From JASHVB01 sp963762885 (lineage in GTDB: Bacteria > Pseudomonadota > Alphaproteobacteria > Acetobacterales > Acetobacteraceae), in the NCBI GenBank assembly GCA_963762885.1, contig CAVXNH010000109.1, positions 1 to 64,000 of the forward strand: a DNA stretch of 64,000 nt, read 5' to 3'. The notes below the pieces were generated by a model that was not told the origin of the DNA, searched no databases, and was given only the letters and a program-made list of their open reading frames with translations. Below are positions 27,242 through 36,381 of the stretch, one piece after another; within the stretch, counting starts at the first letter, position 1; each line of letters begins with the position of its first letter. The position numbers and the translations under genes are program-made.

Positions 27242-30145
27242 ATGTCGCGGACTGTGGACATGCCAGACGAGAGCATTCGGCTCGTCTACGCCTCGAGCGA
27301 GTGCGAGATCGACCTTGCACGCCGCGAACTCCGGGTCCTTGGTTCTCCCGTACCAGTTGGCAGGCGCGCGTTCGAGGTCATCGAAATTCTTGCCCGATCG
27401 GCCGGTGCGGTCGTCACCAAGAACGAGCTGATGGATCGCATCTGGCCGGGTGCGATCGTCACGGAGAACACGCTGCAGGTTCATGCAATGGCGGTCCGCA
27501 AGGCGCTCGGTCCGTACCGGAGTTTACTGAAGACCGAGTCGGGCCGCGGTTATCGCCTGCTCGGTGACTGGACCGTCCGGCGCCAAGAGACAGCGAAGCC
27601 ACCAGTCGGTCTGCAAAGGATGCGGGTCGACGGCGAATCCCCAGTGACCAACTTTCCCGCGACCGTGACGCGCCTCATTGGACGAATGGCCGCGGTGGCG
27701 CGGGTGCGAGACCTGGTCTCTGCTTACCGTGTGGTGACCCTGACCGGACCCGGCGGCATCGGCAAAACCAGCCTCGCTGTGAAGGCCGCCCGCGGCATCA
27801 TTGGCGAGTTCGCCGATGGCGCCTGGTTGATCGAGTTGGCGTCGCTGTCGGATCCCTCGCTGGTGCCATCGATGTTGGCGGGTGTGCTGAAGCTGCAGAT
27901 CGCGGCCAGCAGCGTGACGCCAGAGGCCGTAGCGCGTGCCATCGGGGGCAAACAGTTGCTGCTGGTGCTCGACAATTGCGAGCACCTCGTCGAGGCGGCG
28001 GCGATCCTGGCTGAAACGCTTGTCGCACGCTGCCCACGCGCGACGATCATTGCGACCAGCCGCGAAGTCCTTCGCATCCAGGGCGAGTATGTCTATCGCG
28101 TTCCGCCGCTCGATGTGCCCGCTTCCGGGCGGGATGACGCAGATCACATTTTGAGCCACAGCGGAGTCGAGCTGTTCATTGCGCGGACAAAGGCGCTGAA
28201 CGGGGGCCTCTCGCCGGGCGCCGGCGAACTCCCGAGCATCGGTGCGATCTGCCGGCATCTCGATGGCATCCCGCTAGCGATCGAATTTGCCTCCGCCCGC
28301 GCCGCCGTTCTGGGGGTTGAGCATGTCTTCGCCGGTCTCGATGATCGCTTCACAATTCTGATCAGGAGACGCCGTAACGCCGTCCCACGCCATCAGACGC
28401 TACGAGCCGTGCTTGATTGGAGCTATCATCTTCTGCCCGAGGAAGAGCAGCGACTGTTGCGATCTCTCGCCATTTTCCCTGCGAGCTTCGGGCTGGAGGC
28501 GGCTGTTGCCGTCGCGCGAGGCGATGGGCTTACCTGTCTTTCCGCGACTGACGGCATCGCGAACCTCGTCAGCAAGTCTCTCGTTACGCCTGACCGGCGA
28601 GAATCATCAGGTCGCTGGAGATTGTTGGAGACCGTTCGCATCTATGCGCTTCGGAAGCTCGCCGAACGCGGCGAGACCCAGTCGGCGCAGCGTCAGCACG
28701 CGCGGTATTTTCGCGACTATTTTGCACGGCCAGCGTCGGCGGACGGTCAGGCGCTCCGGCGCGAAAACCTGACGCCGCATATTCAGCAGATCGACGACGT
28801 TCGCGCCGCTCTGGATTGGAGCTTTGGTCCTTCGGGCGATGTGACGATTGGCGTGGAGCTGACCGCCGCCTTCGCGCAGGCCTGGATACACCTGTCGCTC
28901 GGCGCCGAATGCCGCGACCGTTGCGAGCACGCGCTACTGCATTGCGCATCGGACGAGACGTCAGATCCCGCGCAGCGCATGCGTCTGTTGACTGGTCTTG
29001 GAACGACACTGTTGTTGACCCTGGGCCCGGCGGAACAAGCCGTGGCGGCGCTGACCCGCGCCCTGGAACTGGCGGAACGTTTGCAGGATCTCGATACAGA
29101 GGCGCGGATACTCTGGGCGCTTTATACCGCGCTCGACCGTCGTGGTGATCGCACCAAACTGCGCCGTGTCGCTGAACGGCTCGCTGCGACAGGCGATCGG
29201 CTTGGTGACCCCGCCATCGTCGCGGTGGGTTGTCGGTTGCTGGGCCTGACGTCGTTACGCACCGCCGGCCGGCCCCGGGAAGCCCAGAAGATGCTAGAGC
29301 GAGCGCTGGTTCATATCGACCAGGCGCCGGATCAACCGCATACTGTTTGGTCGAGATCGGAAAACCGCGCGAGCATACGGTCCCTGCGGGCAGTGGCGTT
29401 GTGCTTGCAGGGCCTGGTGGAAACCGCGCGAATCGAGGCTTCGGCGAGCCTCGCGGATCTGGATAGTGATATCCATCAGCTCTCATACTGTCGCGAGCTG
29501 GTTCAGGGCGTCTGCCGTGTCGCTTTGCTGACCGGGGATCTTGCCACAGCCGATTGGGGGATCGGATGCCTGCAAAAGGTCGCGGCGCGTGGGAACGCCA
29601 CAATCTGGGAGATCCACGGAAGGCTTCTGGAAGCGGGGCTGATGATCGCGCGTCGTGAATTTGCCAGCGGTGTGAGCCTGTTTCACGACACGTATGAATA
29701 CTGTCGGCGCGTCGGGTGGCAAAGTCCCAGGGCGGAATTCGATTGTTGTTTCGCCGAGGGCCTTGTCGGGCTTGGACAGTTCAACGCGGCGCTGGAGGTC
29801 ATCAAGGCCGCTGCGGCGTCCAACAGTGGCGGCGATGACGCCCAGATGCTCTACGTCCCGGAACTGCTCCGCATCAAGGGAGAAACCCTGTTGCGGCTTG
29901 CGACCGATCAGTCCACCATGCCGGCCGAGGATTGCTTCCGTCAGGCAACCGAGATGGCCCGGCAGCAGGGCACACTGCTCTGGGAACTGCGGATCGCCCT
30001 CAGCCGCGCTCAGTTGCGAGTCGCGCAGGGGCGAGAAAACGTAGCCAGAGATATTCTGCTACCAGTCTTCGAGCAGTTCACAGAAGGCTTCGGCACGGCA
30101 GATCTGCGGGCTGCCAAAGCGTTGCTGGACAAGCTGCCGGGATAG
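27242..30145 (+). CDS. winged-helix / NB-ARC ATPase / TPR transcriptional regulator
   Basis: A 967-residue protein. Residues about 15-110 form an OmpR/PhoB-type winged helix (RRAFEVIEILARSAGAVVTK, then GRGYRLLG). A STAND-type NTPase follows with Walker A GPGGIGKTS at residues 169-177 and Walker B LVLDNCEH at 241-248. The remaining half is helical TPR-like repeats (ALTRALELAERLQDLDTEAR). Family members act as signal-dependent transcription activators. It follows a mobile element and precedes an AT-rich inverted repeat, so it may be part of an accessory island. Target genes cannot be deduced. Confidence 0.85.
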   Translation: MSRTVDMPDESIRLVYASSECEIDLARRELRVLGSPVPVGRRAFEVIEILARSAGAVVTKNELMDRIWPGAIVTENTLQVHAMAVRKALGPYRSLLKTESGRGYRLLGDWTVRRQETAKPPVGLQRMRVDGESPVTNFPATVTRLIGRMAAVARVRDLVSAYRVVTLTGPGGIGKTSLAVKAARGIIGEFADGAWLIELASLSDPSLVPSMLAGVLKLQIAASSVTPEAVARAIGGKQLLLVLDNCEHLVEAAAILAETLVARCPRATIIATSREVLRIQGEYVYRVPPLDVPASGRDDADHILSHSGVELFIARTKALNGGLSPGAGELPSIGAICRHLDGIPLAIEFASARAAVLGVEHVFAGLDDRFTILIRRRRNAVPRHQTLRAVLDWSYHLLPEEEQRLLRSLAIFPASFGLEAAVAVARGDGLTCLSATDGIANLVSKSLVTPDRRESSGRWRLLETVRIYALRKLAERGETQSAQRQHARYFRDYFARPASADGQALRRENLTPHIQQIDDVRAALDWSFGPSGDVTIGVELTAAFAQAWIHLSLGAECRDRCEHALLHCASDETSDPAQRMRLLTGLGTTLLLTLGPAEQAVAALTRALELAERLQDLDTEARILWALYTALDRRGDRTKLRRVAERLAATGDRLGDPAIVAVGCRLLGLTSLRTAGRPREAQKMLERALVHIDQAPDQPHTVWSRSENRASIRSLRAVALCLQGLVETARIEASASLADLDSDIHQLSYCRELVQGVCRVALLTGDLATADWGIGCLQKVAARGNATIWEIHGRLLEAGLMIARREFASGVSLFHDTYEYCRRVGWQSPRAEFDCCFAEGLVGLGQFNAALEVIKAAAASNSGGDDAQMLYVPELLRIKGETLLRLATDQSTMPAEDCFRQATEMARQQGTLLWELRIALSRAQLRVAQGRENVARDILLPVFEQFTEGFGTADLRAAKALLDKLPG

Positions 30146-30285
30146 CGGCCCCGGACGCAAGGGGCGAGCGGTGCCGCTGAGGCGCGCCTCGGATTGCACC
30201 CTCGCTCGACCCACAATGCCGCATAAGGCCCCAATATGGCAAGTCGTGATGGTTCGTCCCTGTCCCTAAGGGGGATCATTGTTGG

Positions 30286-30318
30286 TATTATTTGAAATAA
30301 ATCTATTATCAAATAATA
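30286..30318 (+). repeat. AT-rich inverted repeat
   Basis: The perfect 10-bp arms tattatttga and tcaaataata are separated by 13 AT-rich bases, in an otherwise GC-rich genome. It lies 140 bases after the regulator stop. Possible roles are an operator-like or terminator-like site, or a foreign remnant. No function can be assigned. Confidence 0.55.
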
Positions 30319-30604
30319 AAAGAGAGTCGCTTAGGAACCTGTCCGCTTCTAGTGGCACTCCATGGCCAATGCGCTATGATCGAATCGGAATGCCTGAAAC
30401 GAACACTTTCGTCCCCGCGTCCTCGACCCCTGCTCGTGACAGGGCGGTTGTGAATGCCTCGCACATCGGCCACGGATAGGTCGATGGACCGATAATCACT
30501 CGATCAAGCATATAAGCAAGATCGATGTCCGCGAGGCCCGGCGATACCGCCCCGTCGATCGGCAAGAGGTAGACGGGCTGAGGGACGCCGGAGACTTCTT
30601 TTAT

Positions 30605-31983
30605 GGGTCTTCAGGAGATCGAGTGGGTAGTTCTGAGGGGTCATAGCACCGGAAGCATGCATGGATATTGGCTTTCTGGGGCTTGGAGCGCTTTCGAAAT
30701 CCGGCATGATGAGGCATGGGGAGATCAGGCAAGCGACAGCATCGTCTGTCAGATGGATATTCGTTCGTAGGCTTCCACGCGCAAGCGACCGTGCGGGGGG
30801 TGTTTGGTGATCCAGACTTGCGGATCGTTAAGCTGGATCGGCGCTCAAAAAAACCGTCTGCGATGGCTGCGGTCAGAGGCAGACAGGGTGGTACCACCGG
30901 CGGATACGGCGGGTTCGCGATCTGTCGAGCGCCGGGTTCCGCATCGTCCTGGAACTCGAGGTTCGGCGCGTGGCGTGCCGCACCTGCGGCGCCGTGAAGC
31001 GCGAGCGGCTGGATTTCCTGGCGGACAATCCGCGCTTCACCAAGCGGTTTGCGTTCTATGTCGGCCGCCGCTGCCGGCAGGCTTCGATCCGTGACGTCGC
31101 GAAGGAACTGAAGCTCGACTGGGACACGGTCAAGCTTCTGGAGATGCAGTACATGAGAGCCCAGATCGAGCGCGCCGGCACGCTGGGACCCAGGGCGATC
31201 GGCGTCGACGAGATCTCCATCCGCAAGGGCCACAACTACCGCATCGTGGTCAGTGACCTCGTTCGCAAGCGACCGATCTGGTTCGGCGGCGATGACCGCT
31301 CAGAGGCCAGCATGGCGCAGTTCTACGCGTGGCTGGGACCCGAGAAGACCAGCAAAATCAAGCTAATCGTGATGGACATGTGGAAGCCGTTCCGCAACGT
31401 TGCGCGAGACAAGGCCCCACAAGCGGCGATCCTGTTCGACAAATTCCACATCATGCGCCATCTCGGTGAGGCGCTCGACAAGGTGCGCAAGGCTGAATAT
31501 GCGCGGCTGCGCGGCAAGGACCGACGCTTCGTCAAGGGCCAGAAGTACACGCTGCTGTCGCACCGCGACAATTTGACAATGGATGGCAAGCGGTCGCTCG
31601 CATTGCTGCTGGCTGCCAACAAGCGCCTGAACACCGCCTATCTCCTGAAGGAGGCGTTCGGCCAGCTCTGGACCTACCGTCGCGAGGGCTGGGCTCGACG
31701 CTTCTTCGACAACTGGCGCGCCAGCCTAAAATGGCAGCGGCTCAAGCCCTATGAACGGTTTGCCGGCATGATCGACCGTCACTGGGACGGCATCGCCGCT
31801 TACTGCAAGCCGGAGAACAAAGTCTCACTGGGCTTCGTCGAGGGGCTTAACAACAAGATAAGAGTGTTCCAGCGCCGAGCCTATGGGCTGAAGGACGAGG
31901 AATACCTCCGCCTCAAGGTCCTCTCATGCATGCTTCCGGTGCTATGACCCCCCAGAACCACCCACTCGATCTCCTGAAGACCC
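30605..31983 (+). mobile_element. ISL3-family insertion sequence with 8-bp target duplication
   Basis: 1379 bases with long terminal inverted repeats. The left end begins gggtcttcaggagatcgagt and the right end is its reverse complement, with two mismatches across the first 45 bases. Direct repeats tcttttat flank both ends (30597-30604 and 31984-31991), exactly the 8-bp duplication known for ISL3-type elements. It carries one transposase on the plus strand. Flanks belong to a single DUF2971 gene. Confidence 0.93.
30716..31947 (+). CDS. ISL3-family transposase, two frames joined at an A7 run
   Basis: About 410 residues if a -1 shift occurs at the A7 run at 30847-30853 (tca aaa aaa ccg). The first frame gives SDGYSFVGFHAQATVRGVFG. 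After the shift it reads KTVCDGCGQRQTGWYHRRIR with a zinc-finger pair (CDGCG and CRTCG). The rest is a DDE transposase of the ISL3 family (IGVDEISIRKGHNYRIVVSD, VMDMWKPFRNVARDKAPQAA, VEGLNNKIRVFQRRAYGLKD). The shift could be programmed or a sequence error. It ends inside the right inverted repeat. Confidence 0.85.
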
Positions 31984-32765
31984 TCTTTTATTGATGACTG
32001 GAGTAGCGGCGACGGCTGGCGCCTAGGTGAGTGGATGACACGCCATTCCCTCTCCTCATGAAAGCCTTCATGTTTTAGGCACGTCACAGCAGCAATCAGC
32101 ATGTTAAAAATATATCCTACAAGGACCGACCGATCGACAGTCTGGAGGAATGCGCGTTCGGCAATAATATTATCTATCACTTCGCGAAGCAAACTATGTA
32201 CCCTATCCTTTGGCAGATAGGCAACAGGGCTGAACATAATCGGTATTGCTTCATATATGTCAGACATATACCGGACCTTCATGATCAAAGCGACAGAGGC
32301 GGTATTTCTTCCAAACGCACGCCACATTGAGAGGCGGCCATGAGAATCTTCAGAACGATCGTGCTCCGAAACCGACGTTATGTACGTGTTGAGTTGTGTA
32401 TCATGGAACCATCCATCAAACGCTCTTATGGCCTCCATCGCCGCTCCCGACGAGCAGGAATCAAGAGCATCTATCAGTCTCTGCTTGTCTGGATTCTCAT
32501 CGGCAAAGAACTCCAGAAGCATTGCAAACCCGTGCTGCACCTCGCTATAGTCTGACATACATTTTGTGTTGCGCATCCAGATTCGTTTTTCATTAATGAT
32601 GCTCAGGGCGGCCGTTGCCGATGTATAGTGGGCAAATCTTATAATCGATCCAGCAGCTGGATCAGAACCTGTCTGCCGCTTGTAAGCCTCGCGGCGCTGT
32701 TGCTGAGCATAGGGCATAAAAATACGCTCCAGCCGTATCATACGATCAAACAACTCAGGCGTCAT

Positions 32766-33154
32766 ACCGCCAGCCTCGAAACGGTGCTCTTGTAAATAAT
32801 GTAGCTGCGCGTGATCTCGCACAGCCCCTTCTCCGCGCTATTAGCCCTGCGCTGACCTAGCTGGGCGGTTGCACTCTTGCGGTCAGTAGAGACAGGGGCA
32901 TTGCCATAGATCATGGTGCGAATCTGCACCAGATTTCTGCAACGGAGAAGCGCTGTTTTTTCGGTGCCCTGGTTACGTACTCTAGGGAGCCAGAAGTCGA
33001 CTGTGTTCCGCCCGGGACCTGAAGGTCCCCTCCCATCCAAAGCGGCGGCAGCAGTCTCCACTGGTGTGAACCGCAGCATCCGACCCTTTGCACCCGCTTC
33101 GACTGCCCGTCCGATGCGCTCCGCGCAATGACAGCGGGGCGGAATGCGCCCGCC
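32766..33154. other. gap upstream of the split DUF2971 gene
   Basis: About 389 bases. I see no gene I can support. The segment around 33040-33125 (gcatccgaccctttgcaccc then gcgcaatgacagcgggg) resembles one near 42750-42830, so part of it is a dispersed intergenic repeat. Confidence 0.5.
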
Positions 33155-33451
33155 TTACGCCGGTTCGCCCCACGCCTCCCCCGCCTCGGTCAGCACACGG
33201 CGCGCCTGAGCATAATCCTCCTCCGCCACCATCAGCCGCCGCGGGATGGCGCCGATGCTGCCCTCCACCGCGCTCATGTGCTGGTCGAGCAGGATGGCAC
33301 GGATCCCGGCATCCGCCGGCAGCGCAGTCAGGAAGGCCAGCCGCACTGGATCGTTGGACGTGGCGTTGACTTGCACGCCGCCATCGTGCCGGCACGTGCC
33401 GAGCAAATGCAACCAGACGGCGCTTGCCCCCACCCTGGCGGTTAATGTCAT
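33155..33451 (-). CDS. DUF2007-domain small protein
   Basis: A protein of about 98 residues or less. Its core, SNDPVRLAFLTALPADAGIR, AILLDQHMSAVEGSIGAIPR and RLMVAEEDYAQARRVLTEAG, matches the DUF2007 domain often described as a putative signal-transducing protein. The start is uncertain. The ATG at 33451 is given, while a TTG at 33496 overlaps the pgeF stop and a GTG closer to the domain would leave about 75 residues. It is the last gene of the lgt-midA-pgeF series and is probably translated with it. Confidence 0.75.
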   Translation of the reverse strand: MTLTARVGASAVWLHLLGTCRHDGGVQVNATSNDPVRLAFLTALPADAGIRAILLDQHMSAVEGSIGAIPRRLMVAEEDYAQARRVLTEAGEAWGEPA

Positions 33452-33492
33452 CGCCGCCCGGGCGTCCTGCCCCCTCCGCCGCCAGCCCCGAA

Positions 33493-34248
33493 TCAATCCC
33501 CCAGCCGGACCACCGAGATCTGGTGTCCGATCGGCCCGCCTCCGCCCAGCGTCCTCCGCCGGTGGCTGAAGAAGCGCGCTTCGTCCTCGACCGTGTCCAC
33601 CGCGACGCTGGCCGCCGCCACGCCGGCCGCGGCCAGCCGCGCGCCGCAGTAGCCCGGCAGGTCGAACTGCCAGCGTGCCTCGCGCCGGCCGGGGGCGAAG
33701 AACCGCACATCCCCCTCGTCACGCGCCAGCACGGCGTCGCGCAGGTCGGCGCTGACCTCGTAGGACTCCTGCCGGATGCACGGCCCCACCACAGCGGTGA
33801 TCCGCCGTGCGCCCAGCGCCTGCATGGCGGCGACCGTCGCCTCCAGCACGCCCGCCACCGCGCCGCGCCATCCGGCGTGGGCGGCGCCGACCACGCCGGC
33901 CGCGGGATCGCAGAACAGCACGGGCGCGCAGTCGGCGGTGACGATGCCCAGGGCGATGCCAGGGCGATCGGTCACCATGGCGTCTGCTCGGGGGCCTTCG
34001 CCGGCGGCCCAGGCGGAGTTTGCATGGACTACTTCGGCGCCGTGCACCTGCGTCAACCCCACCAGCCATGCCGGCTCGGCGCCGATGGCGCGGGCGGCGC
34101 GGGCACGGTTCTCCAGCACGGCGTCGCGCGAGTCCTGGCCGGACAGGCTACAGTTCAGGCTGGCGAACGGCCCGGCGGACACCCCGCCGAGGCGGGTGAA
34201 GAAGCCGTGCGGCGCGGGCAGGGCGGGAGAGCAAAGCGGATCGGGCAT
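33493..34248 (-). CDS. pgeF: polyphenol oxidase / purine nucleoside phosphorylase PgeF family
   Basis: A complete 251-residue protein of the YfiH/PgeF family. Metal- and substrate-binding motifs are visible: LTQVHGAEVVH, TADCAPVLFCDP, GAAHAGWRGAVAG and VVGPCIRQESYEV. Known members act on inosine or adenosine, or edit cell-wall precursors. It starts 9 bases after the midA stop and is in a minus-strand cluster lgt-midA-pgeF-DUF2007, an order common in alphaproteobacteria. Confidence 0.92.
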   Translation of the reverse strand: MPDPLCSPALPAPHGFFTRLGGVSAGPFASLNCSLSGQDSRDAVLENRARAARAIGAEPAWLVGLTQVHGAEVVHANSAWAAGEGPRADAMVTDRPGIALGIVTADCAPVLFCDPAAGVVGAAHAGWRGAVAGVLEATVAAMQALGARRITAVVGPCIRQESYEVSADLRDAVLARDEGDVRFFAPGRREARWQFDLPGYCGARLAAAGVAAASVAVDTVEDEARFFSHRRRTLGGGGPIGHQISVVRLGD

Positions 34249-34256
34249 GCGCAGGG

Positions 34257-35288
34257 TCAGTCAGCGAATCCGGGAGGGGTGACGCAGGCAGGGTGGCAGA
34301 GCGCCAGGGCCTTGAACAGGCGGCCCATGCGGTTGGGCTCGGCAAGCCGCTGGGCTGCCTCGACCAGCGCGGCGGCGCGTTGCGGAGGCTGGCCGCGGGC
34401 GAGCCGGCCGGTGCGCTGAAACAGGCCGAGCCGGGCGAGGAACGGGCCTTGCGGGATCGGGCCGTGGACGGCGGCGCCCCCGGCGCGGGCGGTCGCGGCG
34501 AGGGCGGCGAAGTCCACATGGGCGGTAAGATCGGCGGTGCCGGGCGGGGACAGTGGGTCGGCCGGACGGCCGTTGGCAATCGCCTGAAGGGAGTCGCCCA
34601 GGGTGCTATGCTCCGGGCCGTAGTCGAGGAAAAGCGCGGCGCCGGGATGGGCGACGCAGCGGGCGGCGAGAGCAGCGGCGAAGGCCTGCGCAGGTTCGCA
34701 CAGTTCGTGGATCTGGAGCTGGGGGGCCCCCCGCTCCCCCCAACCTTGGTCCGCTTCGCGGCCCAAGTTCATAAGGGGAGGGGGAGCATCCTGCTTCTCG
34801 TCCCGCTCCACCTCCACGAACCCCTCCGGACCCACGAACCTCTCCGTCCAATCCCCGCCGCGGCGGACGAACTGGCGGATCGGCAGGGCGTCGAGGAAGT
34901 CGTTGGCGAGCAACAGCAGCGGGACGTGGGGGACGGTGTCCAGCCGTTCGTGCCAGGTCGCGTCGGGCAGGCGGGCGGCCTGCAACGCGCGCAGCCGGGG
35001 GGACGTCTCGATCAGGTGCAGCGACAGGGCGGCGCGGAATGCCGGGGCGACCTGGGTCACCGCCCGTAGCGCGTCCGCAATCAGGGTGCCTCGGCCCGGG
35101 CCTGCTTCCACCAGCAGCACCGGGTTGGGCCGGCCCAGCAGATCCCAGGTCACCGCCGCCCACAGCCCCAGCATCTCGCCGAACACCTGGGTGATCTCGG
35201 GCGCGGTGGTGAAGTCGGCAAACGGGTCGTGCGTCGCGTAGTAGGTGGCGTTGGCACGCGCCATGAACGCGTCCAGCCGCTCGATCAT
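34257..35288 (-). CDS. SAM-dependent methyltransferase, MidA/NDUFAF7 family
   Basis: A 343-residue protein. The N-terminal motif YYATHDPFADFTTAPEITQ and the glycine-rich SAM site LVEAGPGRGTLIADALRAVT are diagnostic. LLANDFLDALPIRQFVRR follows. In mitochondria the orthologue methylates an arginine of a complex I subunit; a bacterial role in complex I assembly is inferred. The ATG at 35288 overlaps the lgt stop by 4 bases (ATGA), so translation is coupled. Longer in-frame starts to 35447 lie inside lgt and are rejected. Confidence 0.88.
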   Translation of the reverse strand: MIERLDAFMARANATYYATHDPFADFTTAPEITQVFGEMLGLWAAVTWDLLGRPNPVLLVEAGPGRGTLIADALRAVTQVAPAFRAALSLHLIETSPRLRALQAARLPDATWHERLDTVPHVPLLLLANDFLDALPIRQFVRRGGDWTERFVGPEGFVEVERDEKQDAPPPLMNLGREADQGWGERGAPQLQIHELCEPAQAFAAALAARCVAHPGAALFLDYGPEHSTLGDSLQAIANGRPADPLSPPGTADLTAHVDFAALAATARAGGAAVHGPIPQGPFLARLGLFQRTGRLARGQPPQRAAALVEAAQRLAEPNRMGRLFKALALCHPACVTPPGFAD

Positions 35289-36196
35289 GGCGCCGGGTGG
35301 AGCACGGTCTGCGGCACCGGGAGTGACACCGGCCGGGCGCGCCAGATGAGCCAGGCGCCGGCGAGCACCATTGGAACGGACAGCACTTGCCCCATCGTGG
35401 TGCCGAACGGCAGGAAGCCGAGGAACGCGTCCGGCTCGCGGAAGCACTCCCCGGCGATGCGGGCGATGCCGTAGCCGACCAGGAAGGCGCCGGTCAGCCA
35501 GCCGAACCGCCCACGCACGGCTTCACTGCGGGACAACGCGAACATTACGCAGAACAGCACCAGGCCTTCCAGCGTCGCCTCGTACAGCTCACTGGGATAG
35601 CGCGGCATGCAGCGCGACGGGTCGAGCCCGGCGCACACCGTCTGCCGCAGCGCGTCGTAGATCTGCATCGAGGGGTGCGCGGTCGGCTCGGCGTTGGGGA
35701 ACACCATGGCGCCGGGCCAGGACATCGGCGCAGGCCGCCCCCACAGCTCGCCGTTGATGAAGTTGGCGACACGGCCGAGGCCCAGGCCGATCGGCGCACA
35801 CACCGCGATGCGGTCGGCGAACCCCAGCAACGGAATGCCGTTGCGGCGGCAGAAGACGACGATCGCCACGGCAACGCCGAGCATGCCGCCATGGAAGCTC
35901 ATGCCGCCTTCCCAGACGGCGAAGATCAGGCCGGGATGCGAGAAGTACACGGCGGGCTGGTAGAACAGCACGTAGCCGAGCCGGCCGCCCAGCACGACGC
36001 CCAGCGTCGCCCAGGTGAGGAAGTCGTCCACCTGCACCTGGTTCGCGACCTGCGGCGGCCGCAGCACCAGCCGGCGCATCAGCCGCCAGCCGAGCACCAG
36101 GCCGGTGATATAGGCCAGCGCGTACCACCGGATGCCGAACGGCCCGAGCTGGACGATGACCGGATTGAACTGCGGATACAGAAGAACGGAGAGCAT
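35285..36196 (-). CDS. lgt: prolipoprotein diacylglyceryl transferase
   Basis: A 303-residue inner-membrane enzyme that transfers diacylglycerol from phosphatidylglycerol to the lipobox cysteine. The signature GRVANFINGELWGRPAPMSW and the essential region GGMSFHGGMLG are present. Several membrane helices are visible (YALAYITGLVLGWRLMRRLV and others). RYPSELYEATLEGLVLF matches the conserved C-terminal part. It is the first gene of its cluster, 17 bases from a family A repeat. Confidence 0.96.
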   Translation of the reverse strand: MLSVLLYPQFNPVIVQLGPFGIRWYALAYITGLVLGWRLMRRLVLRPPQVANQVQVDDFLTWATLGVVLGGRLGYVLFYQPAVYFSHPGLIFAVWEGGMSFHGGMLGVAVAIVVFCRRNGIPLLGFADRIAVCAPIGLGLGRVANFINGELWGRPAPMSWPGAMVFPNAEPTAHPSMQIYDALRQTVCAGLDPSRCMPRYPSELYEATLEGLVLFCVMFALSRSEAVRGRFGWLTGAFLVGYGIARIAGECFREPDAFLGFLPFGTTMGQVLSVPMVLAGAWLIWRARPVSLPVPQTVLHPAP

Positions 36197-36212
36197 CGCC
36201 GTCCGCCCCTAC

Positions 36213-36364
36213 ACCTCTCCCGCTTCGCGGGAGAGGTCGATGGTGCGAAGCACCGAGGGTGAGGGCGATCGGGTCGGCACGAAGCAGGTAGAGCGTGCCG
36301 ACCCGATCGCCCGCACCCTCGCCGCTCTCGCGTCTCGGCCTCTCCCGCCAAAAGCGGGAGAGGT
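36213..36364 (+). repeat. long palindromic repeat (family A) between lgt and hldD
   Basis: A full family A unit: cctctcccgcttcgcgggag stem-loops at both ends and an inner gatcgggtcggcac / gtgccgacccgatc pairing. Compare 11865 and 18618. It fills nearly the whole space between two minus-strand genes and may terminate the upstream hldD transcript. Confidence 0.85.
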
Positions 36365-36381
36365 AACTCTGTCCAGGTCGC

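Larger units (their letters stand above)
30374..32765 (-). pseudogene. DUF2971-family gene split by an ISL3 insertion
   Basis: The gene reads from about 32765 (or an upstream ATG at 32822) to 31984. It is interrupted by the insertion sequence and continues at 30596 to a stop at 30374-30376. Joining the two parts across one copy of the 8-bp duplication gives an unbroken frame: LLQSSIKE then VSGVPQPVYLLPIDG and the end KVFVSGIPIRS. The family-typical opening, IIRFAHYTSATAALSIINEK with IWMRNTKCMSDYSEVQHG, is in the right part. DUF2971 proteins have no firmly known function; some are found in defence-like islands. The reconstructed product is about 334 residues. Confidence 0.85.

Noticed and set aside
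32762..33079. A 105-residue minus-strand frame upstream of the DUF2971 gene
   Set aside because: It overlaps the gene start and repeat-like sequence and has no recognisable domain.
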